Assembly: GCA_035772405.1 (NCBI GenBank)
Contig: JAYKKM010000492.1
Span: 4,045,108 to 4,109,107, forward strand
Length of the DNA stretch: 64,000 bases
Reading direction: 5' to 3'
From: Chrysogorgia sp. JL179-B06
Lineage: Eukaryota; Cnidaria; Anthozoa; Scleralcyonacea; Chrysogorgiidae
The position numbers were made by a program, and so were the translations under genes. Under the pieces are notes generated by a model. That model did no database searches and was not told the origin of the DNA. It was given only the letters and a program-made list of their open reading frames with translations. Shown here piece by piece: positions 49,998 through 64,000 of the stretch (positions are counted from its first letter, which is position 1; every line of letters starts with the position of its first letter).

Positions 49998-50109
49998 TGT
50001 AGCTAATAGTAACACCTAGGTTTTCACAGGAGTATTTTTATTTCTTTGTTTTTAATTTTTACTTTTTTAAGGACAAAAATATATACAAAAAGCACACACA
50101 ATATATCGA

Positions 50110-52560
50110 ATATAATAATAATATAATAATATAATAATAATAATAATAATATACAGCTTATATAGCGCTTATACATAGTGCTCTAAGCGCTTTACAATTT
50201 CCTAGTAAAATAAAAATAAATACTTATAGGTTACTCAAAAGCTTGTTTGAAGAAATAAGTTTTCAATCTAGACTTAAAAATAACTAGTGATGGACTGTCT
50301 CGAATATCTTCTGGTAACCTGTTCCACATCATAGGGGCTGCAACTGAAAAAGCCCTGAAACCATAGGTCTTTAAATTGTATCTTGGGACCACTAAGCGCA
50401 CTGACGATGACGATCGAAGCAGTCTGTTAGGTTTATAAATTGTAATAATGTCTCGCAGATAAGATGGAGCTAGACCATTAAGTGCTTTGTAAGCAAGCAG
50501 TAAGATCTTGAACTGAATTCGATGGTCTACTGGTAACCAATGGAGCTGAATAAGAATTGGAGTTATATGTTCGTATTTTCGCGTGTAGGTGATGAGGCGT
50601 GCAGCGGCATTCTGAACAGATTGTAATTTCTTTATCAAGTAGTTAGGGAGTCCATAAAGAAGAGAATTACAATGATCTAGTTTCGTCGTAATAAAAGCAT
50701 GAACGAGGATTTCGGCAGCATTAATACTAAGGTAACGTCTAATTTTGCTGATAGATCTTAGATGATAGAAGGAGGACTTGCATATTGCTTTGACATGATC
50801 ATGCATCGAGACAGTACTATCAAATATAACACCAATGTTTCTCGCCGACTCAGATGGGCAAATAACGTCAATACCAATAGTCAGCGAGTCTAAAGATGGT
50901 TGTGGTGTGAATTTTGAGCTCAAGAGTAGAAGTTCTGTCTTTTCACTGTTCAGCTTAAGATTGTTGTTAACCATCCATAGCTCGATATCACGAACGCAAG
51001 ATTCTAATATACATTTTGCGTTAACCATATCTTCGTTTGCAGAGGATTTAACGGAGATGTACAACTGCGTGTCATCTGCATACATATGGTAAGACATGTT
51101 ATGCCTTCTCATGATGTCACCCAGTGGAGATGTATAGAGTAGATACAGAATGGGCCCAAGTACCGATCCCTGAGGAACTCCACATTCAACATTCCTATCA
51201 ATTGAGCACACACCATCTATGCAAACAGATTGTGTTCGGTTGCTAAGGTATGATTTGAACCAATCCAGAGCTTTTCCTCCAATGCCAAAACGTGTAGACA
51301 ATCTTGACAATAAAATGCTGTGATCAACCGTATCAAAGGCAGCAGATAAGTCGAGAAGAAGGAGAATCACATCACAACGATCATCGATAGCACGAAGCAC
51401 ATCATTTTGTACCCTAACCAATGCAGTCTCAGTACTATGGAATGGTTTATATGCCGACTGATAGAGTTCATTTAGGTTGTTTTCAACCAGATGCGTTTGT
51501 AGTTGAGACGCAACAACTTTTTCAATTGTCTTTGAAATGAACTTTAGATTGGACACTGGTCTAAAGCTAGCAAACAATTCATAGTCCAAGCCAGTTTTTT
51601 TCAGTAGTGGATATAAAATTGCTTTTTTCATACTGTCAGGCATAACAGCCGTATCCAATGAGATGTTAACAATTATTGTAATTATTGGGAAAAGAATACC
51701 CAAGCAATTCTTGAGTAAACATGCAGGAATTGGGTCGAGCATACATGACTTGGATGATATCTTAGTAATAAGACGAGAAATTATTTCTTCAGTGATTGGT
51801 GTAAAGTTATTGAATTCAGATTGGCATTTACCACTGTCACCATGTTGCACCAGGACTTCAGAAGGCGTATGACGTAAACGCAGGTTTTGTCTGATAACAG
51901 TGATTTTATCCATAAAAAAGCAGCTAAACTTGTCAGCAAGATCCGCGCTTGAATCACATGATGGCAGGTGACTAACCAGGTTACGATGGAGTAGTTTGTT
52001 AACAATCCTGAAAAACGACTTTGGATCAGATTGGCTGTCTTCAATCAAGGTAGAATAGTAATTCATTTTGGATGTGAAAACAAGCTCATTGACTTTTCTA
52101 CATTGATTAGCGTACAGTTGTCTATCAACAGTTAGCAAGGAATGACGCCAACGTCGCTCCAGTTTACGCCGAATTACCTTCTGTGCAGTAATTTCGTCCG
52201 TGTACCATGGCGAAGAAGGGCGTAGGGTGATAACACGCTTGCGCAGGGGTGCATGAGCATCTACCAGATTAGATAAGACGTCATTATATTGATCTGTCAC
52301 TTCAGACAAATTAGACACAGTAGATGTAAATAGAGTAGACTTCTTTAGGTCTTGACAAAATAAATCAATGTTAATATTACGAAGCTTGCGATAAGTTACC
52401 TCCTTCTTTATACTGCATGGGACATCAAATAGCAAATTATAGTGAACCGCGAAGTGATCGGAGATAACTGGATCTCTAACAGAAAAACTGTCAACAATCA
52501 ATTCTTCTTTCCTTGTTATCACAAGATCTAATGTATGAAGTGCTTGTACATTGCGTTACT
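50110..52560 (-). mobile_element. 5'-truncated L2/CR1-like non-LTR retrotransposon
   Basis: Coding part 52545-50231. The 3' end on the minus strand runs through GCGCTATATAAGCTG and ends in a (TTA/ATA)n tail (50112-50155), typical for L2-type elements. The 5' end is cut within the endonuclease domain near 52560, beyond which the sequence is unrelated AT-rich DNA; 5' truncation is usual for LINE insertions. Confidence 0.85.
50231..52522 (-). CDS. LINE ORF2: end of endonuclease plus reverse transcriptase
   Basis: 763 codons without a stop. The first residues (VITRKEELIVDSF, DPVISDHFAVHYN) are the C-terminal end of an APE-type endonuclease. The reverse transcriptase has FRPVSNL, LLLDLSAAFDTVDHS, GVPQGSVLGPILY and YADDTQLY, then a C-terminal domain with LDHCNSLLYGLP and VQNAAARLI. 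The pattern fits the L2/CR1 group. All RT catalytic aspartates are present and the frame is intact, so the insertion is probably young, but it cannot be autonomous without the endonuclease. Confidence 0.88.
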   Translation of the reverse strand: MITRKEELIVDSFSVRDPVISDHFAVHYNLLFDVPCSIKKEVTYRKLRNINIDLFCQDLKKSTLFTSTVSNLSEVTDQYNDVLSNLVDAHAPLRKRVITLRPSSPWYTDEITAQKVIRRKLERRWRHSLLTVDRQLYANQCRKVNELVFTSKMNYYSTLIEDSQSDPKSFFRIVNKLLHRNLVSHLPSCDSSADLADKFSCFFMDKITVIRQNLRLRHTPSEVLVQHGDSGKCQSEFNNFTPITEEIISRLITKISSKSCMLDPIPACLLKNCLGILFPIITIIVNISLDTAVMPDSMKKAILYPLLKKTGLDYELFASFRPVSNLKFISKTIEKVVASQLQTHLVENNLNELYQSAYKPFHSTETALVRVQNDVLRAIDDRCDVILLLLDLSAAFDTVDHSILLSRLSTRFGIGGKALDWFKSYLSNRTQSVCIDGVCSIDRNVECGVPQGSVLGPILYLLYTSPLGDIMRRHNMSYHMYADDTQLYISVKSSANEDMVNAKCILESCVRDIELWMVNNNLKLNSEKTELLLLSSKFTPQPSLDSLTIGIDVICPSESARNIGVIFDSTVSMHDHVKAICKSSFYHLRSISKIRRYLSINAAEILVHAFITTKLDHCNSLLYGLPNYLIKKLQSVQNAAARLITYTRKYEHITPILIQLHWLPVDHRIQFKILLLAYKALNGLAPSYLRDIITIYKPNRLLRSSSSVRLVVPRYNLKTYGFRAFSVAAPMMWNRLPEDIRDSPSLVIFKSRLKTYFFKQAFE

Positions 52561-52799
52561 GGATCTACCTCTATATTTTTTAAAATAAACACATAACAAC
52601 CCTCTAGTAATAAATTTGGGAAGAATGGGTTATTCTTCCCATTTCCACACACTAGGACCAATTCCCACCCTATAAAAATAAAAATAAATATCATTTTTAA
52701 AAAAAAAAAACCACCCAAAAATCTTAATCGTGTCTTCCCCCCCAAAAAAACGTTTCACTATCAGACAAAGGTGAAGGTCATTCAAGGTGACTAATGCAG

Positions 52800-53015
52800 A
52801 GCAAGTACTGACGTCTTTTGCTAGATGGAGTTAAAGAGCTGTGATGGAACAGGAACAGAATATTTAGTAACAGATTTTTAGTGTTTCATATAATTGATGA
52901 CCAGTATTTGTCTGATCATCAATTATATGAAACACGAAAATTCTGCGACTAAATTTTCTGTTACTGTTCCATCACTGCTCTGTAACCCCATCTAGCATAT
53001 GCGACAGCACTTATT
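52800..53015. repeat. Foldback MITE (near-perfect palindrome)
   Basis: Arms TGTTTCATATAATTGATGA / TCATCAATTATATGAAACA around a 15-base centre near 52915, with outer arms GCTAGATGG-x-GTTA-x-AGAGC / GCTCTGTAACCCCATCTAGC. About 100 bases per arm. Confidence 0.75.
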
Positions 53016-53547
53016 CAAATCATAATTCAATGCGCTATATATACTAACTGTAAACACAATTTGTTTGAAAAAGAAATACAAAAAAATACACTATTTACTT
53101 CCACTTTTTCCCAAAACCTTTTTCCAAAAAAATAATACCCTATTTACTTCCGGTATATCACCTTACACCTCATTCTAGCTCTGGTCGTCGTTGAGGTAAC
53201 ATCTCCGTCGCGCGGACTCATTTCTTATTTTTTTTAAATACTTTTTTACATAAACCACAATTCCTTTTTTCTTTATAAAATACAATTCAACATGTTCTTT
53301 TTTAAAAATATTTCAACCATTTTTATATTTTTATTTTTTAAAATACTTTTTTTTATTCCAAATTCACAATTCATGTTTTTTGTTTTTCTCTTTTTTTTTT
53401 TAAATACTATTACTATTAATTCACATATGTCATTTTTATTTTATTTTTTCAAATATATATTGTTTTATTTTTTGGTCTTCACTGTGCGCGGCGGCCATGT
53501 TTCCTTCCCGACGAAAAGGACAACCAACTACCAACCATCATCCTCTT
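53016..53547. other. Homopolymer-rich non-coding stretch
   Basis: Long T-rich runs with no credible gene; a 107-codon ORF of Phe/Leu/Ile here reflects poly-T. It includes CTCTGGTCGTCGTTGAGGTA near 53176, loosely like CTCTGGTCGTCAAACTC near 29125. Confidence 0.3.
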
Positions 53548-53775
53548 CATGTGTAAGGGATTGGCACTTCGCTCTCAAACTGATCAAATTGCAATATAAG
53601 TATTATTTGAATTGACCCCCTGATTACGGATAACCTATTAGGATAACCTCCACAGCTGGCTGTATTTTGGGACACCTCCCTGAAACACAACATGTCAACT
53701 CTTCTCTGATTGGTCAATTCAAATACTTACTGCAATCTGATTGGTTAAGAGCTAGTGCCAATCCCTTACACATGA
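53548..53775. mobile_element. MITE with 21-base inverted ends
   Basis: Ends CATGTGTAAGGGATTGGCAC and its inverted form at 53755-53775. The right half is similar to 29290-29400 beside the truncated polymerase copy, so both belong to one family. Followed by AT microsatellite. Confidence 0.6.
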
Positions 53776-53789
53776 ATAATAATAATAAT

Positions 53790-53841
<52 letters not shown>
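53776..53841. repeat. (AAT)n-(TA)n microsatellite
   Basis: AATAATAATAATAATAAT followed by about 24 TA pairs. Next to a MITE end. The 3' flank contains AAGTTTCGGGGCACTGCCCC near 53919, a dispersed-repeat motif. Confidence 0.85.
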
Positions 53842-53845
<4 letters not shown>

Positions 53846-53982
53846 CATCAAACAGCCAACCTTCAACCATGTGCTCAAACAAAAAACAATTTTAATCAAA
53901 TATTTCAGCTGTACGTCTTAAAGTTTCGGGGCACTGCCCCTTCTTCAGAAAACCAGCAAAGTGAAGAAAGGCCATCCTTATA

Positions 53983-54266
53983 CAGGGTGTATAAAAAAAG
54001 CGCAACCTCAGAATTTCCCAAGAAATCCACTGTGTTCTTAAACACAAAAGATTTTCGCCCATGGGAATTTAAAATAGCTTGTAATCGTATTCCAGGGGCA
54101 TAACTGTCTAATTACTACAAACTCGGGCACGTAAAGCAGAATTGAATCGAAATTTATGCATTTATTTAATGGAAAGTTGTTTAGTTTACAAGTATCAACA
54201 ACAGTTAAATTCGCATCTAAAATCATTTGTGCTAATAAAAACAAAGTGGATTTTTGATACACCCTG
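53983..54266. mobile_element. Tc1/mariner-type MITE
   Basis: CAGGGTGTAT-(A/C)-AAAAA ends inverted to each other, with TA on both sides (53981-53982 and 54267-54268). 284 bases, no ORF. TIR and TA duplication fit mariner-type derivatives. Confidence 0.7.
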
Positions 54267-54449
54267 TATAGAAAAGTCACACAATTTACATAAATTAAAA
54301 TAATAAATTAACAAGAAGTAATACAAGAAGTCTCTAAGATTTAGTCCCCGAGGACAAAACGTATCCAATCTAATTGCCCCAAATCCCTCCCTTTGTGTAG
54401 GACATGACAAATCAGTAATATCAATTACCATAACCTCCAAATCACTTAA

Positions 54450-55010
54450 AGTGCCACTACGATGAAAATTCACCTCCGTCTTTTAGATTTTCTTTGGCAT
54501 AGAATAGTATTTCAGGGTCGAAAGTGATCATCGATGTAAAAAAAACTAAAAAATGGTATTTTGAAGTAAGTATTTTGAGCTCTGAAATCACTATTATTTA
54601 CGCCACCATTACTAAAAACGTGTTCCAAGTGAGCCCGCAATTTCAAAAGGTAATATTGTTTGTGACGTCAGATTCTCAATGCTACGCCTGAATTTCGGTC
54701 GAGGTTATTTGTTTTCTTGTTTTTTCGATGTTCAGCCTTTCAGATGAAGAATTTGAAAAACCGACCTTGATTTACTGAAGAATTAGCCACGTGGAGTCTT
54801 CGCGTTGAGAATCTGACGTCACTTCGTTACGCTGGTCAAGAACATGAACGATTAATGGCGGACATAACAACTCCAGATTCAGAGTAAGAAAAAAAATACT
54901 TGCCATCGTCGAATCGCAAAACGGTTTCGACCGAGTAATATTTAGAAGCTCTACTTTATAAATAGCTACGTAAAAATATCGATAGGTAAAAATTTGATCG
55001 TAGTGGCACT
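54450..55010. mobile_element. Kolobok-type MITE
   Basis: TTAA on both sides (54446-54449 and 55011-55014) with inverted ends AGTGCCACTACGAT. 561 bases. Internal GACGTCAGATTCTCAA near 54667 and its inverse near 54805-54820 form a second inverted pair. Its TTAAAGTG start is like that found before the Kolobok gene at 58406. Confidence 0.7.
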
Positions 55011-55241
55011 TTAAACCAGAGTGGCCATGCATCACTATTAAAGTGTGCATACAAATGTTCACCCGGCATACCCCGTTTACCTTTCCCCATATCGTGTAAG
55101 GGAGCTCTTATGATTGTTAAATCCATAGGTGGAGATAAAATACCCAAAATGGTTTTCAATATTGAACTCTTTATTCGAATTTTTTTTCGCCCATATAATT
55201 TATTTATTTACTTATTTACATTGATTGATTGATATATACCT

Positions 55242-55400
55242 CTTACTAACCATGTTCGAGGGCCGTACGCGAAGTTACGGACCGAGTTTTTTCGCTTAGA
55301 TTTATGGCCCGAGAGCGAAGCTCGAGGGCCATAAATCGAAGGAAAAAGACGAGGATCCGTAACTTCCAGTACGGCCCGAGAAAACGAGGTTAGTAAGATG
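55242..55400. repeat. Compound palindrome beside the Crypton-like element
   Basis: CTTACTAACC...GAGGGCCGTAC reads inverted as GTACGGCCCGAG...GGTTAGTAAG; inside lies ATTTATGGCCCGAGAGC/GCTCGAGGGCCATAAAT. The CCGTAACTT/AAGTTACGG motifs recur at 57007-57035, in the leader of the recombinase gene, so they may be element end motifs. Confidence 0.55.
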
Positions 55401-57081
55401 TTTATTATATGGCTATCTAATTTCGAGACAAAAACTGAAAAAGAAATTTTGATGTAAACAACATGTATTTGAAGGGCTTCCAAAGTTAAGAACGATTCGC
55501 GCTGTAGCGAAGTTTTATATTATATAAAAATAATATAAATGAACTATCAAGTCTATACAAAAGCACTCAAAATATAATAAAAAAACAAGTAAATTGTTTC
55601 AAGAGTTTTTACTCAATTACTCAATTCTCGGGCGTTTGTTTGAATGAGAAGCTGCTGCGGCTGCAGTATTTTCAAGTGAAGTTGCTGGCAAAGCCATGTT
55701 AAATACGCAGTTGGAAATTGAGCCAATTTTGGCACCAAAAAATAGACTTTGGCCTTGACTGACGTCTACTGGATTGCCAGGAAGAGCAGACGAGGTTTGA
55801 CTTTGAGTGTAAAAGGACGACTCGTGACGGACAATCGTTGATGTGCCATTTTCATTAACCGAAGGCGAAGTGCGACTTTTCGTGTCGGACATGCATCGTT
55901 GATGAGCAAGTGAAGCTGATTTGTACGAGCTCAAACTTTGAAGATTTTTGTGTCCACTGAGTTGCATTACATAATTTTCAGGTACACCAGCATCAAGGAG
56001 ATGGGAAATTGAGGTCTTGCGAGCGTAGTGGTTGGATATCTTCTTATTTTGGGCAGAGAGACCAGTATTTCTAGCGGCGGTTGCCATAAGTTTCCCAATC
56101 TCGTTCTTTCTAAGTGGTGAACATTTATACCAAATTGCAGATTTAGACCAACCTTGGTGATTTATAGCAAGATAGAACGGTGACTCTGGGCTGCTAGCTT
56201 TCTCTGGACGACGACTCTTGAAAATTTTGTAATAAAAGATTGGACATTTATCAGTTCCAGTGGCAAATATTTTCGGATTGAACTGTCGTCGATGACCGCC
56301 TTCAATTCCCTGACGAGTCTTGCTTCCTCTCTCGGCTGTCCAAACCAATACTTCACGCTGGGTTTCTACATCAATGTCTAGTTTTATGTCACCCCAACAT
56401 AGCTTTCTACTCTCATCCCTTGCTCTGAAGCCAAAGTGAATAGACAGGAACCACCATAATGTCCGTTGCAAAGCAGACGGATTATGATGCCCAAATTCAC
56501 CTGACTCAAACAATCTTGCTTCTTCTTCGTCGCTCAGCTCACGAGTTGCGTTGGGTTTATTTCCCAAGCCTTTCTTCACCAAGTTCTTTCTTCTGGCAGA
56601 CAAAACTTCTCTCGAACGGGAAAAAGCGTTGTCTTTAAGGATATTTATGGGAAGTTTCTGCTCGTTAATGTGACGTTGGATGCTTTTTTGAAAACTGGAG
56701 ACGGTATCTGGCTCGTAGTCACCGCCGTTTTTCTTGCGGATATCTTTAAAAAATTGAGAAAGAAGTTTGTCGAGCTCCAGTGCAGATATGTATTTTATGT
56801 TGAATGGCCCGCTTGTTTTCTCTTGACAAAAATTGAGAAACCTCTGCCAGTCAAGCTTTGTTTTTTTAACAGTGTTTATGGCTTTCGCAGCTGCAATAAA
56901 CTTTTCAATCTCCTGACTTGAATCTTCCTTTTCTTCCTGTGACTTTTCCGTGGCCTCTTCAGACATTTTACAAAATTTAACTGTCAACATAAAAATTCCC
57001 GCCGGTTGCGGTCCGTACCGTAAGTTACGGACCGCAAATTGACCAATCATGGCATGCGAAATTAGATAGCCATATAATAAA
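55401..57081 (-). mobile_element. Crypton-like tyrosine-recombinase element with 25-base inverted repeats
   Basis: Perfect inverted repeats at 55401-55425 and 57057-57081 (beginning TTTATTATATGGCTATC) flank one recombinase gene. Together with the AAGTTACGGACCG motifs they may define the element ends. The classical Cryptons known to me do not have long terminal inverted repeats, so the boundary is uncertain. Confidence 0.5.
55617..56966 (-). CDS. Crypton-type tyrosine recombinase (DUF3504-like)
   Basis: 449 residues from the ATG at 56966 (MSEEATEK); an upstream in-frame ATG at 57050 would add 28 residues read through a palindrome. Catalytic residues: Arg in FGFRARDESRKL, His and Arg in NHYARKTSI, His in LSGHKNLQS and Tyr in SSYKSAS. 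These are the tyrosine recombinase R-H-x-x-R-H-Y set, in the arrangement of KIAA1958/DUF3504 proteins derived from Cryptons. The frame is intact and the C-terminus is Ser-rich. It cuts and joins DNA at specific sites. Either a live mobile element or a host gene of that family. Confidence 0.75.
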   Translation of the reverse strand: MSEEATEKSQEEKEDSSQEIEKFIAAAKAINTVKKTKLDWQRFLNFCQEKTSGPFNIKYISALELDKLLSQFFKDIRKKNGGDYEPDTVSSFQKSIQRHINEQKLPINILKDNAFSRSREVLSARRKNLVKKGLGNKPNATRELSDEEEARLFESGEFGHHNPSALQRTLWWFLSIHFGFRARDESRKLCWGDIKLDIDVETQREVLVWTAERGSKTRQGIEGGHRRQFNPKIFATGTDKCPIFYYKIFKSRRPEKASSPESPFYLAINHQGWSKSAIWYKCSPLRKNEIGKLMATAARNTGLSAQNKKISNHYARKTSISHLLDAGVPENYVMQLSGHKNLQSLSSYKSASLAHQRCMSDTKSRTSPSVNENGTSTIVRHESSFYTQSQTSSALPGNPVDVSQGQSLFFGAKIGSISNCVFNMALPATSLENTAAAAASHSNKRPRIE

Positions 57082-57099
57082 ATTTGTTATGGCTAGGGG

Positions 57100-58405
57100 C
57101 CTACTAGAAACCATAAGTGGCTTTTTATCAGGGGCGTATTTAGAAAATTTTTGAACTACGTCAAAACTGACCGCATTTGTAGAAGGGTACGGGGGCATGC
57201 CCCCCGAAAAATGTTTAAAATTTGCTTGTCTGAAATGGCATTTCCTGCATTGTGAAAAACTATTCAGCAAAAATCTAATAGTTCTAACTTGTGTTTTAAT
57301 TAAATATTTTATCGTTTTTAAGGGCTTTTGTGTTTTGGCATTATATTTTATTATTTTTGGAGACACCTTTTAAGGAAATACCATGGTTATGCTTCATTTC
57401 AGAGCTGATGTCAGCATACCTAAGAACACTGTTGTACAGTGAAACACTGAAACCGACATGGACAGCAAAGGCTCACAGCCACTTTCTTTGGCTGTTCGTC
57501 CCTATCTAACCTAACCTGTCTGGTTTTGAGTATCCTGTGCACAATACCGGAGGGTTACCGGATGTGCACAGGCTAGGTTTTGAGGCACCAGATACCCCCT
57601 TTATCTCAATCCAACCACACATTGTCTGATTAGAAGAAGCTTTATCATACCATATGGGACATTTCATGGACATAGAGGAGCTCATCTCTACATCGTCTTG
57701 GTCATCCTAACTAACTTACACTATGCCGCCTATCTAACCTGAGTTGTCTGGTTTTGTGGCATCAGCTAATACTTCCCCTTTACCTCTATCCAACCAGATT
57801 AGAAGAAGCTTTATCTGATTAGAAGAAGCTTTATCAGACCATATGTGACATTTCATGGACACATCATCCATCTAACTCACAATAACATTATACCGGTATC
57901 TCAATAAAGAGGACCCAATCTGTATACAAGCACACTAAAATAGTAACTGAAACTTTGTTGAACTTAAAAATAGGTATGCTTGGCGTACTTTGACATACAT
58001 GTACCTACTACCTACTCCTCCAGTAATGTGTATGTATTAAGGTATTTGATGTGCCCACTAACTGGTATAAGCAAGTGTACCCTGCATATAAACTCCTGAT
58101 TTTTTGGTCATGTCATCATGTCCATGTTTTGATTGTTGATAAAAAAATGATAGAACCTTAATTAATTATAATATTATGTGAGGGACATAATATGACAGGT
58201 AGAGATGAAAGAATCAAAGCTAACAGCTTTTAGTGTTGAAGCAACACTATTGGGATGTGAACCTTTATAATTTACCAAATATGTCTGCCAAAATTCCAAC
58301 TCACCTTAGGCTAGAGGGTTTGGAAGATTGTCTTCATAAAAATTAGAGTTTTTTTAATGTCTGCTTCCAACTAATAATACCAGTATTGCCTATCAAGGAT
58401 ATCAT
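57100..58405. repeat. Non-coding region with a diverged tandem duplication
   Basis: A CAGGGGCGTATTTAGAAAAT segment at 57131 looks like a hAT-type element end. About 57500-57690 and 57725-57870 share CTATCTAACCT, TTGTCTGGTTTTG, ATTAGAAGAAGCTTTATC and GACATTTCATGGACA in order, so they are a diverged duplication of about 200 bases. No gene is seen. Confidence 0.4.
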
Positions 58406-58666
58406 TTAAAGTGCATATATCACGAACACCATTGTTTTTCTAAAAATCAACCGTAATGAGACGATTCGAATGATATATAATCATACTTGCACCAAATAAA
58501 AAATTTCAGAGATATTTTGCATCAAACAGCCGAAAAATAAATATGGCCGGGAAAAAAAAGTCTGAGTTCTAATAAGGCTTGTGACGTCAAATCGGGAACG
58601 GAAGTGTTTTCGACTGGTGTTATTTTACTTGTTTTTATCGAAGCAAGTGTTCACAAGTGTAGAAAA

Positions 58667-63121
<4,455 letters not shown>

Positions 63122-63149
63122 TTGAATATAATATTTAACCAATGTTATT

Positions 63150-63530
63150 TAATAGATAATTAGAGGCCAGTTCAGTGTTATTAAATACATTGCAGTCAGT
63201 TATTTGTAGCCCGAAGCTGAATGCAATGTATTTAATGTCGTCTGGCCGAAGTGATTATCTATTATAATTACTAACCCATGTCAAATCCCATAGTTCAATC
63301 ACTACTTCACTTTCTGCATTATATCACGATTTCATCCACCATTCTCTGACACCTATTTAATAGATAATTTGGCTGAGGCCAACAGCATTGTTAAATGTAT
63401 TGCAGTAAGCAATAAACCGTCCCCGTTTTCCTGAGATACTTTGAATAATAACCGCCATTGGACTAAAATCGTTGATATAATGCAGACAGAGAACAATGGG
63501 ATTTGATATGGGTTAGTAATCATATATAAT
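63150..63530. repeat. Nested inverted and direct repeats
   Basis: AATAGATAATTAGAGGCCAG at 63156 is inverted at 63240-63260 (CTGGCCGAAGTGATTATCTA) and recurs direct at 63358. ATTACTAACCCATGTCAAAT at 63268 is inverted near 63497-63520 (ATTTGATATGGGTTAGTAAT). About 380 bases; probably a MITE inserted in another. Confidence 0.6.
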
Positions 63531-63538
63531 TATTCTGT

Positions 63539-64000
63539 TTATTCATCATCTTCAAAACCTTTAAATTCATCCCCATTTGTTATGAACGTTGTTCGAATTG
63601 CATAATAGACACATGCTGGCAATGGAATTCTCACTTTACCCAAAGTTCCATAAACAAGTTGTGTAAACTCTCTGTATACATGCTATTGATCTTAAGAACC
63701 TAAAAACGTTTATAAGTTTGTGTTACAGAACTATTATTGAATATTAAAGTGCAAGCAAGGGACCAACATGGTTTCTCAAAGTTCAGGAATCAGGATTTGA
63801 GTGAAAAACATTGATTCAATACTTTATAATAATAAATTATCTTTCTAGTTTCTACTTACGCCTCCTCTGAACCACTTTGGCGATATCTTCGACGATCTTT
63901 CGTCTTGTATTTCGAGGCTGATAGTCTTAACGACCATTTTTCTAAACAATTTACACGAAATCCTGGATGATGTGTTATACACGAAGGAAGAGTTTCGACA
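63539..64000 (-). CDS. 3' end of a P2X7-receptor-like host gene (two exons)
   Basis: Exon 64000-63860 is open and contains LPSCITHHPGFRVNCLEKWS, followed by a GTAAG donor (63859). The last exon, 63671-63539, starts after ATACAG and codes VYGTLGKVRIPLPACVYYAI, ending GFEDDE and TAA. The order 'CIT-x-HPGF-x-x-x-CL', then 'LGK-x-R-x-PLPAC-x-x-x-x-IR', is the C-terminal cytoplasmic domain found in P2X7-like proteins of invertebrates. The phase fits across the splice. The gene continues beyond the window. Confidence 0.55.

Noticed and set aside
53292..53615. 107-codon ORF rich in Phe, Leu and Ile
   Set aside because: Product of poly-T DNA, no homologue, and it runs through a MITE end.
58604..58666. 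Upstream start for the THAP gene at 58604
   Set aside because: The THAP domain begins at MPSRC (58667); the 21 residues before it are hydrophobic and not part of the fold.

Overview
This is a eukaryotic (metazoan, probably marine-invertebrate) genomic window. It carries a large, partly degraded endogenous Polinton/Maverick (adintovirus-type) DNA virus region, followed by satellite DNA and a dense set of host transposable elements. The animal assignment rests on the transposon types (L2/CR1-like LINE, Crypton-type tyrosine recombinase, THAP/Kolobok transposase with GT-AG introns, tRNA-derived SINE) and on the last exons of a P2X7-receptor-like host gene at the right edge. The phylum cannot be fixed from the sequence alone.

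Region A (about 1-28.7 kb) is a Polinton-like element with a full virion and replication set. It has protein-primed DNA polymerase B (7600-11643), a packaging ATPase (11645-12316), an adenovirus-type cysteine protease (12700-13311), a double-jelly-roll-type major capsid protein (14690-15773), a penton-like minor capsid protein (19062-20019), a retrovirus-type integrase (20016-20930) and several small lysine/arginine-rich proteins. Accessory genes surround this core on both sides: a SET-domain protein, a Fic-domain protein, a DxE nuclease-like protein, a protein whose first residues resemble the histone H3 tail, a tiny MG-starting protein overlapping the polymerase start, and several small multigene families. 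Most larger genes are broken by one-base frameshifts or in-frame stops. A 2.25 kb terminal-inverted-repeat transposon has landed in a gene of the capsid cluster.

Region B (29.4-33.7 kb) is a diverged, inverted, truncated relative of the 3.8-8.6 kb part of A, in the same gene order: polymerase N-terminus, MG protein, 7081-type protein, SET, basic protein, the 5695-type gene split by a TTAA-type MITE, and the nuclease. Region C (41.6-45.7 kb) holds relatives of the A genes at 27.5 kb and 0.5-3.3 kb.

Between B and C (34.3-41.6 kb) lie a 100-bp-period satellite, a palindrome of about 1 kb and a higher-order repeat with 747-bp and 2,676-bp duplications. From 45.7 kb to the end is repeat-rich host DNA: a 1.6 kb tandem duplication bounded by a short TIR element, a 5'-truncated LINE, several MITEs, a Crypton-like recombinase element with 25-bp inverted repeats, a multi-exon THAP/Kolobok transposase gene with a SINE and a long (TA)n tract in one intron, and the 3' end of the P2X7-like gene.

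The accessory layer of the virus is the most novel part. The SET protein, the H3-tail-like N-terminus and the Fic protein together suggest manipulation of host chromatin and signalling, but this is inference from motifs. Frameshift counts should be read with care, because the tandem repeat at 46-50 kb shows a pattern of single-base insertions that could be sequencing error.
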